The notes: generated by a model not told the origin, from the letters alone. A stretch of DNA of 64,000 nucleotides from CAWDVK01 sp963805715 (GCA_963805715.1 CAWDVK010000020.1:434001-498000); one strand, 5' to 3'. Positions 22,895 through 31,620 are shown, counted from the first letter of the stretch. Program-made: numbers and translations.

Positions 22895-24532
22895 ATGCGC
22901 TACCGGGGCGAGGACCATGCTGACCACCCTGCCGGCCGCCGGGCTGGCCACGCTGCCAGTGACCAGCCTGCCCGACGCGACCGCGCGGGCGCAGCGCCAG
23001 ATCGCGAGGCGTCCGTGTTCGGGCCCGGCTACCGGGTGCCACCGCCGGCTGGGCCGCCCGGCGGCCACGACACTGGCTCCCGCGACCCGGCCTGGCTCGG
23101 CTCGTCGGCCGGGGGCGTAGCCGGGAAGGGCCCGGTACGGGGATTCCCGCCCGCGCCCGGCCAGCCGCCGCCGCTCTATCCGCCTGGCCAGTTCGCCGCC
23201 TGGAACCGCCATGCCAGGCCAGCCGACGGCGAGCATCACGGCGGCCAGCCGGGCGAGACGGCCGCCCGCACGTCCTGGCCGGGGCTGGCCGGGCCCGCCC
23301 GCGGCGCCGCGACCGTCGGCATCGCGGACGAGCCCGGCTACTCCGATTTCGCGGTCAGCGATCCGGCGGCTGATGTTACGTCGACCCAGTCCTGGCGGGC
23401 CGTTGATGACAGCCCCGTACCTGGCGCCTGGCCCGTGACGCGCGAGGCCGCGCCGCTGTCACCGGCAGTCCCGGGCCCGGCGCGGCGGCTCTGGCAGCCG
23501 GACGCGCCAGACGGCGATCCGCAAGACAACGGGGCAGGCCCGCACGGCAGCGGGGCCGGCCCGCAGGGCGCTGGCGCCCGACCGCAAGGCAACGGAGCGG
23601 TTCCGGAGCGACCCAGCGCAGTTCTGTCCAGCGCAGTTCTGACCAGCGCAGTTCTACAGGACAGCGGCGCAGGCCCGCACGAGAGCGGTCGGCCCGGCCC
23701 CGCAGCCCCCGGCGGCACAGGGACACCCGGCACCGGCCCGCACCGAGCCGGATCGCGCGGCAGCGGGACGCACTCCAGCGGGTCTCGCAGCGCCCGGACC
23801 GCAGCGAGGAAGACCCGCAGGCCAGTCACGGCCGTGCTGGCCATCATCGCTGCGTCGGTCCTGGTTATAGCGGCCGTCACCGTCCTGCTGGTGATCAGCC
23901 TGCGGCACGGGAAGTCGCCGGTCGCCGCCTCGTCCGCCCGGCCCGGCAAGACGCCGACCGTCTCGGCCAGCCCGTCTCCGACGCTGGGGCCGCTCGGGCA
24001 CATCAGCACTCGCGCCGCGGACCCGGCGCCGGTGACGATCGCTGAGCTGTACCCGGCGACGTTCGCCGCTGACGGCACGACCTTCTCCCGCACCGCCAGC
24101 AAGCTGGGTACGCACTGCTCAGATGCCGTGGTCGGGGCGGCTCTGCAGGCTAAGGTGGCCGCGGCCGGGTGCACCCAGGTCGCCCGCGCGACCTACCTGT
24201 CCACCGCCAAGCTGCTCATGGGCACCATCGGGGTACTCAACCTGACCAGCTATACGGCCGCCGAGCAGGCCGGCCATGCCGCGGGACCGTCGGCTTTCAT
24301 CGGCCGGCTACCTGCTGCCAAGGGCCCGACCCTCGATATCGCCAAGGGCGCGGGCATCGAGGAAGCCGAGGTCAAGGGTCACTACCTGATCCTGGTGTGG
24401 GCGGGGTTCACCAACTTGCACGCGCCGAAATACCGCGGCGAGCAACTGGCGCTCGAGAACTTCATGAGCCGGCTCATCATCAGGACGGCGAACGTCAGCC
24501 TCACCGACCGGATGGTGAACGGAACGCCTTAG
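22895..24532 (+). CDS. Membrane-anchored protein of unknown function with disordered N-terminus
   Basis: A 545-residue protein on the plus strand that I do not recognise. Residues 1 to about 305 are Pro/Gly/Ala-rich and probably disordered, including GNGAGPHGSG-type repeats. A single transmembrane helix (AVLAIIAASVLVIAAVTVLL) lies at about residues 310-332. An extracytoplasmic domain of about 200 residues follows, with two Cys (in GTHCSDAVV and AAGCTQVAR) that could form a disulfide. The topology resembles actinobacterial anchored sensor or cell-wall proteins. It is divergent from rplM across 290 bp, and its stop codon lies in a repeat shared with the truA end. Confidence 0.78.
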   Translation: MRYRGEDHADHPAGRRAGHAASDQPARRDRAGAAPDREASVFGPGYRVPPPAGPPGGHDTGSRDPAWLGSSAGGVAGKGPVRGFPPAPGQPPPLYPPGQFAAWNRHARPADGEHHGGQPGETAARTSWPGLAGPARGAATVGIADEPGYSDFAVSDPAADVTSTQSWRAVDDSPVPGAWPVTREAAPLSPAVPGPARRLWQPDAPDGDPQDNGAGPHGSGAGPQGAGARPQGNGAVPERPSAVLSSAVLTSAVLQDSGAGPHESGRPGPAAPGGTGTPGTGPHRAGSRGSGTHSSGSRSARTAARKTRRPVTAVLAIIAASVLVIAAVTVLLVISLRHGKSPVAASSARPGKTPTVSASPSPTLGPLGHISTRAADPAPVTIAELYPATFAADGTTFSRTASKLGTHCSDAVVGAALQAKVAAAGCTQVARATYLSTAKLLMGTIGVLNLTSYTAAEQAGHAAGPSAFIGRLPAAKGPTLDIAKGAGIEEAEVKGHYLILVWAGFTNLHAPKYRGEQLALENFMSRLIIRTANVSLTDRMVNGTP

Positions 24533-24546
24533 GGACGGCCCGCACC
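24487..24546. repeat. Copy 1 of a duplicated gene-end sequence
   Basis: Contains a 32-bp segment (24515-24546, beginning GTGAACGGAACGCC) that recurs exactly at 25543-25574, plus about 28 bp of weaker similarity before it. An 18-bp core, TTAGGGACGGCCCGCACC, also occurs at 25484-25501. The copy spans the stop of the plus-strand 545-residue gene. Confidence 0.9.
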
Positions 24547-24608
24547 TGATGCTCAATTAGTGCGCACCGGGACCGCGGTCGATGCGGTCGAGGGCTTCGC
24601 GAGCGGTG

Positions 24609-25484
24609 TCACTGCTTAAGGTGCGCATCGAAGAATGCGATCATCCGGCTGCGGGCGTCGCGTGCGGATGCCTCGTGATAGCCGGCGTGGGTGATCCGCG
24701 CCAGGATGCCCGCGACCGGGCCTGGCTGACCGGCGGACTGCTGGAGGAAGGCGTGCCCGGCGTCGGGGTACACCTTGATATCGTGCTCGATGCCAAGCTC
24801 CTCAGCGGCCCGGGCTAGCCGCTGCGGCGCTTTACGCAGTGCCCGGTCCCTGGCGCCGAAGCTGGCCACGATCGGGCAGGCCCCGGGCAGGGCGCCAGCT
24901 GCGTTCCTGCGGACCAGGCCGTAGTTGACGGCCGACACGCCAAACCCGTGACCGGCGGCCGTCAGCAGGGCGAAGCCGCCAGTGGCGCAGAACCCGATCA
25001 CGCCGATCCGGCCGTTACAGCCCGGCTGGCCCGCCAGCCAGGCCCGCGCCGCGTCGATCTGGCCGAACGTCTGGCCCCGGCCCGCCCGCAGCTCACGGAA
25101 CATCCGCACCAGGCACACCGCCGGGCGGCCCCAGAAACCCAGGTCAGCGGACAGGGCCAGGTACCCGGCGCCGGCCAGCCAGTCCGCCTGCTCCCGCACC
25201 GCCTGATCAATCCCGAACCCGTCGTGCAGCACCACTACCCCGGGCCACGGGCCCTGACCGTCCGGCCGGGACAGATAGCCCGGCATCCCGCCCGCAGACG
25301 TGGGGATCGTGACATCTGCCACAGCCGCCCTCCAATCACTGGCCTGGCTGGCAATCAAGCGCTGCCACGCGACGGCCCCCACTCTACGGCCGCGATTAGT
25401 GCGCAGATTCCCTCCCCGCGAGCCAGATGCCAGCAGGTCAGCGCGACGAGCCAGCCCAGAGTCCATGATCGTGAGCCAAGTCAT
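24609..25484 (-). CDS. Dienelactone hydrolase family protein
   Basis: 291 residues with an alpha/beta-hydrolase fold. The nucleophile elbow is GFCATGG, with Cys as in dienelactone hydrolase; FGARDRAL supplies the Asp and DAGHAF the His, so the Cys-Asp-His triad is complete. WPGVVVLHDGFG is the oxyanion region. The natural substrate is unknown. The conserved part begins near residue 55 (ADVTIPTSAGGMPGYLSRP), so a later start is possible; the ATG at 25484 is used because it overlaps a relic of the truA stop (TAATG). Confidence 0.86.
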   Translation of the reverse strand: MTWLTIMDSGLARRADLLASGSRGGNLRTNRGRRVGAVAWQRLIASQASDWRAAVADVTIPTSAGGMPGYLSRPDGQGPWPGVVVLHDGFGIDQAVREQADWLAGAGYLALSADLGFWGRPAVCLVRMFRELRAGRGQTFGQIDAARAWLAGQPGCNGRIGVIGFCATGGFALLTAAGHGFGVSAVNYGLVRRNAAGALPGACPIVASFGARDRALRKAPQRLARAAEELGIEHDIKVYPDAGHAFLQQSAGQPGPVAGILARITHAGYHEASARDARSRMIAFFDAHLKQ

Positions 25485-25513
25485 TAGGGACGGCCCGCAC
25501 CCTGACAGACGGG

Positions 25514-25574
25514 GCCGAACATCAGCCTGACCAGCCGTATTAGTGAACGGAACGCCTTAGGGACGGCCCGCACC
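25514..25574. repeat. Copy 2 of a duplicated gene-end sequence
   Basis: Matches 24487-24546 (32 bp identical, the rest diverged with one indel). It spans the truA stop codon. The two copies flank the dienelactone hydrolase gene, and a third 18-bp copy lies at the hydrolase start codon. Confidence 0.9.
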
Positions 25575-26525
25575 GGCGCCCGGCCGAAGGCGCCGCGTGC
25601 TGGCTGCCCTGGCCGCGAGCTGGCCTGGTTCGGGATAGCCGATTTCCTCCAGGCAGAGCGGATGCGGCGGCATTACCCGGACGGACGGGTGCCGGGCGGC
25701 GCTGGCCAGGACCTCCGCAGGCCAGCTGACGGGCTGGCTACCGTCCCCGGCCGCCAGCAGTGCTCCGGTCAGCGCTCGCACCATGTTGTGACAGAACGCG
25801 TCAGCGACGACCGACGCGACGGCCAGGCCGGGCTCCGGCCGCTGCCAGTCGAGCCGCAGCAACTCCCGCACGGTCGTCGCCCCCGGCCGGGAACGGCAGA
25901 AGGCGGCGAAGTCATGCTCGCCCAGCAGCGGCTGCGCCGCCGCGTTCATGCGCTGGACGTCGAGCGGCCGCGGATACCAGAGGGTGTCGCCGCGCCGGGT
26001 GGGGTCGGCTCGGGCGGGATCGTCGCAGACCCGGTAGGAGTACCGCCGCCACAGCGCGGAGAACCGGGCGTCGAAACCGTCAGGAGCGGGCTCGATAGCG
26101 CGGACGCGGACCTCGGGCGGCAGCAGCCCGGCCAGCCGGCGGACAGCCCTCTCGGCGGACTGCGCCCAGGCGGCCGCGGGCACGTCCGCGTGCGCGACCT
26201 GGCCGCGCGCATGCACGCCCGCATCGGTCCGGCCCGCCACCGTCAGCACGGGATGCTGCCGCAGGCCGAGCACGACGCCCAGAGCGTCCTCTACTGCCTG
26301 CTGGATGGTGCGAAGACCAGGCTGCCTGGCCCAGCCGTGGAAGCCTGAGCCGTCGTAGGACAGGTCCACGCGGAGCCGCACGTGTCCCGCACCCTCGCCG
26401 GCGCCGGAGGCTCCCTGCGCCGTGCTGGGCGCCGGGGAGGACGGCCCGGCCGCGCCGCGACCGCGGGCCGACGTCAGCGCGCTCACCGCGTCGTGCAGCG
26501 GCTGACTGGCGCCAGACTGAGCCAT
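25557..26525 (-). CDS. truA: tRNA pseudouridine synthase A
   Basis: Makes pseudouridine at positions 38-40 of the tRNA anticodon stem-loop. The family core begins at VRLRVDLSYDGSGFHGWARQ and includes the catalytic Asp in VAGRTDAGVHARGQVAH, the region FDARFSALWRRYSYRV and the C-terminal FCHNMVRALTGALLA. The open frame extends into rplQ, with an AAQPG repeat in its N-terminus; I chose the ATG at 26525 (322 residues), which still leaves about 45 non-conserved residues. The position after rplQ is standard in bacteria. Confidence 0.93.
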   Translation of the reverse strand: MAQSGASQPLHDAVSALTSARGRGAAGPSSPAPSTAQGASGAGEGAGHVRLRVDLSYDGSGFHGWARQPGLRTIQQAVEDALGVVLGLRQHPVLTVAGRTDAGVHARGQVAHADVPAAAWAQSAERAVRRLAGLLPPEVRVRAIEPAPDGFDARFSALWRRYSYRVCDDPARADPTRRGDTLWYPRPLDVQRMNAAAQPLLGEHDFAAFCRSRPGATTVRELLRLDWQRPEPGLAVASVVADAFCHNMVRALTGALLAAGDGSQPVSWPAEVLASAARHPSVRVMPPHPLCLEEIGYPEPGQLAARAASTRRLRPGAGAGRP

Positions 26526-26552
26526 GCCAGGCCGACCGGTGCCACACTCACT

Positions 26553-26633
26553 GGCGCCGGGCTGAGCGGCGCCGGGCTGAGCGGCGCCGGGCTGAGCGGC
26601 GCCGGGCTGAGCGGCGGCGGGCTGCCGCTCAGC
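26553..26633. repeat. 15-bp tandem repeat between rplQ and truA
   Basis: Five copies of GGCGCCGGGCTGAGC lie between the rplQ stop and the likely truA start. In the truA frame they read AAQPG. Confidence 0.88.
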
Positions 26634-26643
26634 CGCCGTGCCG

Positions 26644-27336
26644 CTACTCGCCGTCAGTCGGCGTCTCGTCCTCAGCGGACCCTGCGCTGGCCGGCTCGTC
26701 ATCGCCGGCCGCCTCGTCCGCCACGTCATCGTCGGTCACGACCGTGGCATCGGTACCAGCGGTCTCCTCGGCCGCGCCGGCCGCCGGGGTCACCTCGGCG
26801 GCCGTGGCCTCCGCGGTGCTCTCGTCGGCGCCGGCCGCCTCTTCCGCCGGGCTGGCCGCCTCAGCGCCCGCTGCCTCAGTCTCGGCCGCGGCCGCCTTGC
26901 CCCGGCTGGTCCGGCCAGTGGCCGGGGCCGCAGCCGGACGAGTCCGGCGGGCGCGACGGCGGCGCGGCCTGGCCTCCGCCTCCTCGCGGATCAGCTCGAT
27001 GACGGCCAGGGCGGCGTTGTCGCCCTTGCGCGCCCCGATCTTGGTGATCCGCGTATAGCCGCCGTCCCGGCTGGCGAAGCTCGGCCCGATGTCGGCGAAC
27101 AGCGTGTGCACGACGGTCTTGTCCGTCAGGACGGACAGCACCTGACGGCGGGCATGCAGGTCACCGCGCTTGGCGACCGTGATTAGCCGCTCCGCGACGG
27201 GCCGCAGCCTGCGCGCCCTTGACTCGGTCGTCGTGATCTTGCCGTGCTCGAACAGCGCCGTGGCCAGGTTCGCCAGCATGTGCCGCTGATGGGCCGAGCT
27301 GCCGCCCATGCGGCGACCCTTGGTGGGCGTGGGCAT
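26644..27336 (-). CDS. rplQ: 50S ribosomal protein L17 with long acidic C-terminal tail
   Basis: The first 120 residues are standard L17 (MPTPTKGRRMGGSSAHQRHM ... GDLHARRQVL ... YTRITKIGARKGDNAALAVI). A further 110 residues form an Ala/Glu/Asp-rich, low-complexity tail that ends TPTDGE; most L17 proteins end soon after the core. The ATG has a GGAGAA ribosome-binding site. It follows rpoA by 46 bp. Confidence 0.96.
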   Translation of the reverse strand: MPTPTKGRRMGGSSAHQRHMLANLATALFEHGKITTTESRARRLRPVAERLITVAKRGDLHARRQVLSVLTDKTVVHTLFADIGPSFASRDGGYTRITKIGARKGDNAALAVIELIREEAEARPRRRRARRTRPAAAPATGRTSRGKAAAAETEAAGAEAASPAEEAAGADESTAEATAAEVTPAAGAAEETAGTDATVVTDDDVADEAAGDDEPASAGSAEDETPTDGE

Positions 27337-27382
27337 CGAACAGTTCTCCTCGGTTCACTACCCTGACGAGCCAGCTGACCCG

Positions 27383-28399
27383 TCAGTACTCCTCGGTCTC
27401 GACGTAGCCGTCGTCATCGTCCGCACCGTAGCTGTCCGCCGCGGTCCCCGGGTCGAAGCCGGGAGGCGAGTCCTTCAGCGCGAGGCCCATGTCGATCAGC
27501 TTCTGCTTCACTTCCTCGATCGACTTGGCGCCGAAGTTCCGGATGTCCAGCAGGTCCTGCTCGCTGCGCGCGACCAGCTCGCCCACGGTGTGGATGCCCT
27601 CGCGCTTCAGGCAGTTGTAGGAGCGGACGGTGAGATTCAGCTCCTCGATCGGCAGGGCCAGGTCCGCGGCCAGCGCGGCGTCGGTGGCCGACGGGCCGAT
27701 GTCGATGCCCTCGGCGTCCACGTTCAGTTCCCTGGCCAGGCCGAACAGCTCCACCAGCGTCTTGCCGGCGCTGGCCACCGCGTCCCGCGGCCGCATGCTG
27801 GGCTTGGTCTCCACGTCCAGGATGAGCCGGTCGAAGTCGGTACGCTGCTCGACTCGGGTGGCCTCGACCTTATAGGTGACGCGCAGCACCGGGGAATAAA
27901 TGGAGTCGATCGGGACCCGGCCGATCTCCTGGCCTGGCTGCTTGTTCTGCGCGGCCGAGACGTAGCCGCGGCCGCGCTCGACCGTCAGCTCCATCTCCAG
28001 CTTGCCCTTGGCGTTCAGCGTGGCGATGTGCAGCTCCGGGTTGTGCACCTCCAGGCCGGCCGGCGGCGCGATGTCGGCGGCGGTCACCTCACCCGGCCCC
28101 TGCTTGCGCAGGTACATATGCATGGGCTCGTCATGCTCCGAGGAGACGACGAGCTCCTTGAGGTTCAGGATGATGTCAGTGACGTCCTCGGTGACCCCGG
28201 GCACGGTGGAGAACTCGTGCAGCACGCCCTCGATCCGGATGCTGGTGACGGCAGCCCCCGGAATCGACGACAGCAGCGTGCGGCGGAGCGAGTTCCCGAT
28301 CGTGTAGCCGAAGCCGGGCTCGAGCGGCTCGATCACGAACCGGGACCGGTGCTCGTCTACCTGCTCTTCGGTAAGACTCGGACGCTGAGCGATGAGCAT
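27383..28399 (-). CDS. rpoA: RNA polymerase alpha subunit
   Basis: 338 residues. The N-terminal domain (MLIAQRPSLTEEQVDEHRSR, FGYTIGNSLRRTLLSSIPG) dimerises and nucleates core polymerase assembly. The C-terminal domain (LTVRSYNCLKREGIHTVGEL and LLDIRNFGAKSIEEVKQKL) binds upstream promoter DNA and activators. Full length, with an AAAGGAA ribosome-binding site. Confidence 0.98.
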   Translation of the reverse strand: MLIAQRPSLTEEQVDEHRSRFVIEPLEPGFGYTIGNSLRRTLLSSIPGAAVTSIRIEGVLHEFSTVPGVTEDVTDIILNLKELVVSSEHDEPMHMYLRKQGPGEVTAADIAPPAGLEVHNPELHIATLNAKGKLEMELTVERGRGYVSAAQNKQPGQEIGRVPIDSIYSPVLRVTYKVEATRVEQRTDFDRLILDVETKPSMRPRDAVASAGKTLVELFGLARELNVDAEGIDIGPSATDAALAADLALPIEELNLTVRSYNCLKREGIHTVGELVARSEQDLLDIRNFGAKSIEEVKQKLIDMGLALKDSPPGFDPGTAADSYGADDDDGYVETEEY

Positions 28400-28505
28400 G
28401 ACAGTTCCTTTCCGCGCTGCCCGCTATATGACAGACGCGACCGCTGCAGGCGGCTGCTGCCGCCGGCAGTCATGGCCAGCCCGCGCGGACCGGCCATGAC
28501 GTTTG

Positions 28506-29132
28506 TTACTTCGAGTAGTACTCGACGATGAGCTGCTCCTGGACCAGCGTGTCGATCTGCGCCCGGACTGGCAGCGCGTGCACGAGGATGCGCATCTTGT
28601 CCGGGATCACCTCGAGCCACGCGGGCACGGTCCGCTCGCCTGCCTCAGCCCTGGCGACGATGAAGGGCGTCAGCTCACGGGACTTCTCGGCCACCTCGAC
28701 GATGTCGTTCTCGCCCACCCGGTACGAGGGGATGTCGACCTTGCGGCCGTTGACCAGCACATGCCCGTGCCGCACCAGCTGGCGGGCCATGTCCCGGCTC
28801 TTGCCGAAGCCCGCCCGGTACATGACGTTATCGAGGCGGGTCTCCAGGATCTGGAGCATCGCCTCGCCGGTCTTGCCGCGGGTACGGGTGGCTTCCTCGT
28901 AGTAGCTGTGGAACTGCTTCTCCAGGATGCCGTAGATGCGCTTGGCCTTCTGCTTCTCCCGGACCTGGAGCAGGAACTCGCTGTCCTTCGGCCGGTTCCT
29001 GCCGTGCTCGCCCGGCGGGTAGGGCCGGATCTCAATCGGGCACTTGGGCGAGTCGCACTTGGCGCCCTTCAGGAACAGCTTGGTCTTCTCGCGGCGGCAG
29101 CGCTTGCAGTCCGCACCGGTGTATCGAGCCAT
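28506..29132 (-). CDS. rpsD: 30S ribosomal protein S4 (zinc-binding form)
   Basis: 208 residues from MARYTGADCKRCRREKTKLF; the four cysteines (CKRC ... CDSPKC) form the zinc site of the C+ form. The S4 RNA-binding domain includes RLDNVMYRAGFGKSRDMARQ and VRHGHVLVNGRKVDIPSY. The start at 29132 has a GAGGAG ribosome-binding site; the longer open frame upstream lies inside rpsK. Confidence 0.97.
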   Translation of the reverse strand: MARYTGADCKRCRREKTKLFLKGAKCDSPKCPIEIRPYPPGEHGRNRPKDSEFLLQVREKQKAKRIYGILEKQFHSYYEEATRTRGKTGEAMLQILETRLDNVMYRAGFGKSRDMARQLVRHGHVLVNGRKVDIPSYRVGENDIVEVAEKSRELTPFIVARAEAGERTVPAWLEVIPDKMRILVHALPVRAQIDTLVQEQLIVEYYSK

Positions 29133-29146
29133 GTGTTGCTTACTCC

Positions 29147-29548
29147 TCAGACCCGGCGCCGCTTCGGCGGGCGGCAGCCATTGTGCGGAACCGGGGTGAC
29201 GTCCTGGATGGAGCCGACCTCCAGGCCAGTTGCCTGCAGGGACCGGATAGCGGTCTCCCTGCCGGAGCCGGGGCCCTTCACGAAGACATCGACCTTGCGC
29301 ATGCCGTGCTCCATCGCCCGCCGGGCCGCGGCCTCGGCGGCCATCTGGGCCGCGAACGGGGTCGACTTGCGGGAGCCCTTGAAGCCAACCTGGCCGGAGG
29401 ACGCCCATGAGATGACGCTGCCGCCGGGATCGGTAATCGAGACGATGGTGTTATTGAACGTGCTCTTGATGTGAGCGTGGCCGTGCGCGATGTTCTTGCG
29501 CTCTTTCCGGCGTACCTTCTTGACGCCGGCTCGGCTCTTCGGAGGCAT
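29147..29548 (-). CDS. rpsK: 30S ribosomal protein S11
   Basis: 133 residues, MPPKSRAGVKKVRRKERKNI, with HIKSTFNNTIVSITDPGG and the conserved C-terminus VTPVPHNGCRPPKRRRV. The ATG at 29548 has a GAGGAGC ribosome-binding site and is preferred to a TTG at 29560. It lies 14 bp before rpsD. Confidence 0.97.
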   Translation of the reverse strand: MPPKSRAGVKKVRRKERKNIAHGHAHIKSTFNNTIVSITDPGGSVISWASSGQVGFKGSRKSTPFAAQMAAEAAARRAMEHGMRKVDVFVKGPGSGRETAIRSLQATGLEVGSIQDVTPVPHNGCRPPKRRRV

Positions 29549-29623
29549 TCTGCTCCTCAACTCCTACGAGGTGGTCGGTCCGCTCTGATGCCGGGGCTGC
29601 TGGCCCCGGCACGGCCCGAGGGA

Positions 29624-30004
29624 CTACTTCTTACCGGCCTTCTTCTTGCCAGCCACTGTCTTCTTGCGGCCCTTGCGGGTCCGGGCATTGGTCTGCGTGC
29701 GCTGACCGTGCACGGGCAGGCCACGGCGATGCCGGATGCCCTGGTAGCAGCCGATCTCGACCTTGCGGCGGATATCGGCCTGCACCTCACGGCGCAGGTC
29801 ACCTTCCACCTTGTAGTTAGCCTCGATCCAGTCCCTGAGCGTGACCAGATCATCGTCGCTTAGCTCATGCACCCGGGTGTCACCGCTGACGCCAGTGGCG
29901 CTCAGCGTCTCGAATGCACGGGTACGGCCGATGCCGTAGATGTAAGTAAGGGCGACCTCGAGCCGCTTCTCACGCGGCAGGTCCACGCCGACGAGGCGAG
30001 CCAT
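29624..30004 (-). CDS. rpsM: 30S ribosomal protein S13
   Basis: 126 residues, MARLVGVDLPREKRLEVALT with YIYGIGRTRA, GCYQGIRHRRGLPVHGQRT and a Lys-rich C-terminal tail that contacts tRNA. Standard length, between rpmJ and rpsK. Confidence 0.97.
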   Translation of the reverse strand: MARLVGVDLPREKRLEVALTYIYGIGRTRAFETLSATGVSGDTRVHELSDDDLVTLRDWIEANYKVEGDLRREVQADIRRKVEIGCYQGIRHRRGLPVHGQRTQTNARTRKGRKKTVAGKKKAGKK

Positions 30005-30182
30005 CGCGGGCAGTTCTCCTTTTCACTGCGGAGGTCCTGCGCGCCGCCCCGCGTCCCTGCCCGGACGCGGCCCCGGCCTCCTCCGGGGGTAACCCGCCGC
30101 CAGCTGGGCTGGCGGCGGATGTGCGGTGCGTGCCTTGCTGTTTCGCTGCTGCGCCACCGGCGCAGCGGCCGTAGTCAGTGAC

Positions 30183-30296
30183 TCAGCCCTGCCGCTGCTT
30201 GTGCCGCGGGTCAGAGCAGATAACCATAACCCGGCCATGCCTGCGAATGATCCGGCACTTGCTGCAGATCTTCTTCACACTCGGCTTGACCTTCAT
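30183..30296 (-). CDS. rpmJ: 50S ribosomal protein L36 (zinc-binding form)
   Basis: A 37-residue gene: MKVKPSVKKICSKCRIIRRH, then GRVMVICSDPRHKQRQG. Cys11, Cys14, Cys27 and His32/33 form the zinc site of the C+ form. It sits between infA and rpsM, its usual place, 56 bp after infA. Confidence 0.97.
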   Translation of the reverse strand: MKVKPSVKKICSKCRIIRRHGRVMVICSDPRHKQRQG

Positions 30297-30352
30297 TGCG
30301 GGTCTCCTCAGGAGCTGCGGGCCGGTGTCCCGGCCGCCTCACCATCAGCTCG

Positions 30353-30574
30353 TTACTTATACCGGTAGACAATCCGCCCACGACTGAGGTCGTAGGGGCT
30401 TAGTTCGACGACGACCCGGTCATCAGGCAGGATCCGGATGTAGTGCATCCGCATCTTGCCGCTGATGTGGGCCAGGACCTTGTGCCCGTTGTCGAGCTCC
30501 ACCCGGAAGAAGGCATTCGGCAGTGACTCCACGACCGTGCCCTCGATCTCGATGGCGCCGTCTTTCTTGGGCAT
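30353..30574 (-). CDS. infA: Translation initiation factor IF-1
   Basis: 73 residues, MPKKDGAIEIEGTVVESLPN, with the OB-fold motifs FRVELDNGHKVLAHISGKMR and the C-terminal SRGRIVYRYK. It blocks the ribosomal A site during initiation. First gene of the infA-rpmJ-rpsM-rpsK-rpsD-rpoA-rplQ group. Confidence 0.97.
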   Translation of the reverse strand: MPKKDGAIEIEGTVVESLPNAFFRVELDNGHKVLAHISGKMRMHYIRILPDDRVVVELSPYDLSRGRIVYRYK

Positions 30575-31083
30575 GTCCTCCGCGCTTCGCTACTCGTTGG
30601 TCAGCCAGCCGGTCACGGCACTCTCGCGCTGTGGTGGCTGGCTCGTGCTACAGCCCGCCGCCGCGGGGCCGTGTCCCGGCCGTACTGCGGCAAGCCTTCT
30701 GATCACTGGTGGCTTCCCCCCGCAGTCCGGCTCGTGCTCGCGCACGCCTTCCGGACCCGGGCGACCCGGCTGATAAGTAATGTCCAGCCGCCGGCTGATT
30801 TCCGGCGCGAACAGCAGATCATGGGCCGCAGGGAAGTCTACTTCACACCCGCCGGCAACGCGAACTGGGCTCGCATCGGGCGGTATGGCTATTTCAACCA
30901 TGGCCCCGGCGCGGAAATTCCCGGCCATCTCCGGCTCAGTCAGCGGCCCGGGCGGGCTCAGCCGGGCGGGCTCAGCCGGGCGGGCTCAGCCGGGCGGGCT
31001 CAGCCGGGCGGGCTCAGCCGGGCGGGCTCAGCCGGGCGGGCTCAGCCGGGCGGGCTCAGCCGGGCGGGCTCAGCCGGGCGGGC
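30575..31083. other. Gap between the DUF1707 gene and infA, partly repeats
   Basis: 509 bp. About 145 bp are a 14-bp tandem repeat. On the minus strand a possible infA promoter reads TTCGCG, 18 bp, TAGACT near 30835-30870, which is weak. A 112-codon minus-strand frame (30590-30928) has no recognisable family. Confidence 0.45.
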
Positions 31084-31095
31084 TCAGCCGGGCGG
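30950..31095. repeat. 14-bp tandem repeat at the end of the DUF1707 gene
   Basis: About ten copies of GGCGGGCTCAGCCG. Because 14 is not a multiple of three, all plus-strand frames stay open and yield the same 14-residue pattern, which produces false open frames. The array ends at the stop of the minus-strand DUF1707 gene. Confidence 0.9.
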
Positions 31096-31620
31096 GCCGG
31101 ACGGGGCCGACGGGCCGCCGAGCTGATTGTGATCGTCCGGCAGTTCGCGGTGCCGGTCGGGCCCGCCGCCCGGATGGCTGCCGCTAATCCACCGGCTCAC
31201 CATGATGGCGCCCCACGGGCCGACGATCCAGGCAAACCAGGGATAACCGAAACCGGACAGCGCCCAGATCACCACGAGGACCAGCGTGATACTGAACCAG
31301 GATCCCCAGGCAGCCCGCCAGCCCGCCGAGAACCGGCCATGCGGGCGAGCCGACCGGATAGCGCTGATATGCGAAGAACTTCCGGGTATGTAGCCACGCT
31401 GCCGGGGCAGCGAGGCATCCGGCAGCTTGTACAGGTCAATGCCGGGCAGGTCGGCCAGCAGCTCGTCGAGGTCACCCATCGTCTTGGCCGCGAACGCCTT
31501 GTCCAGCCGCTCGTCGAACTCCTCAGCGGTCAGCCGGCCGACCGCATGGTGCTCGCGCAGCAGCGTCGCCACCCGCTCCCGGTCCTGGTCTGACGCCCGG
31601 ATCCTCGGGTCAGGCGTCAT
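31084..31620 (-). CDS. DUF1707 domain membrane protein
   Basis: 178 residues. The N-terminal DUF1707 domain (about 5-60; RIRASDQDRERVATLLREHH, GRLTAEEFDERLDKAFAAKT, LDELLADLP) is a short actinobacterial helical domain of unknown function. Two hydrophobic helices follow (about 105-140; FSITLVLVVIWALSG and PWFAWIVGPWGAIMV) and the tail is Pro/Gly-rich. The ATG at 31620 has an excellent GGGGGAGGTG ribosome-binding site and overlaps the map gene by 11 bp. Confidence 0.88.
   Translation of the reverse strand: MTPDPRIRASDQDRERVATLLREHHAVGRLTAEEFDERLDKAFAAKTMGDLDELLADLPGIDLYKLPDASLPRQRGYIPGSSSHISAIRSARPHGRFSAGWRAAWGSWFSITLVLVVIWALSGFGYPWFAWIVGPWGAIMVSRWISGSHPGGGPDRHRELPDDHNQLGGPSAPSGPPG

Noticed and set aside
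30590..30928. A 112-codon minus-strand frame upstream of infA
   Set aside because: It has no recognisable family and an unconvincing codon pattern, and the region fits an infA leader. It was left out but not excluded.
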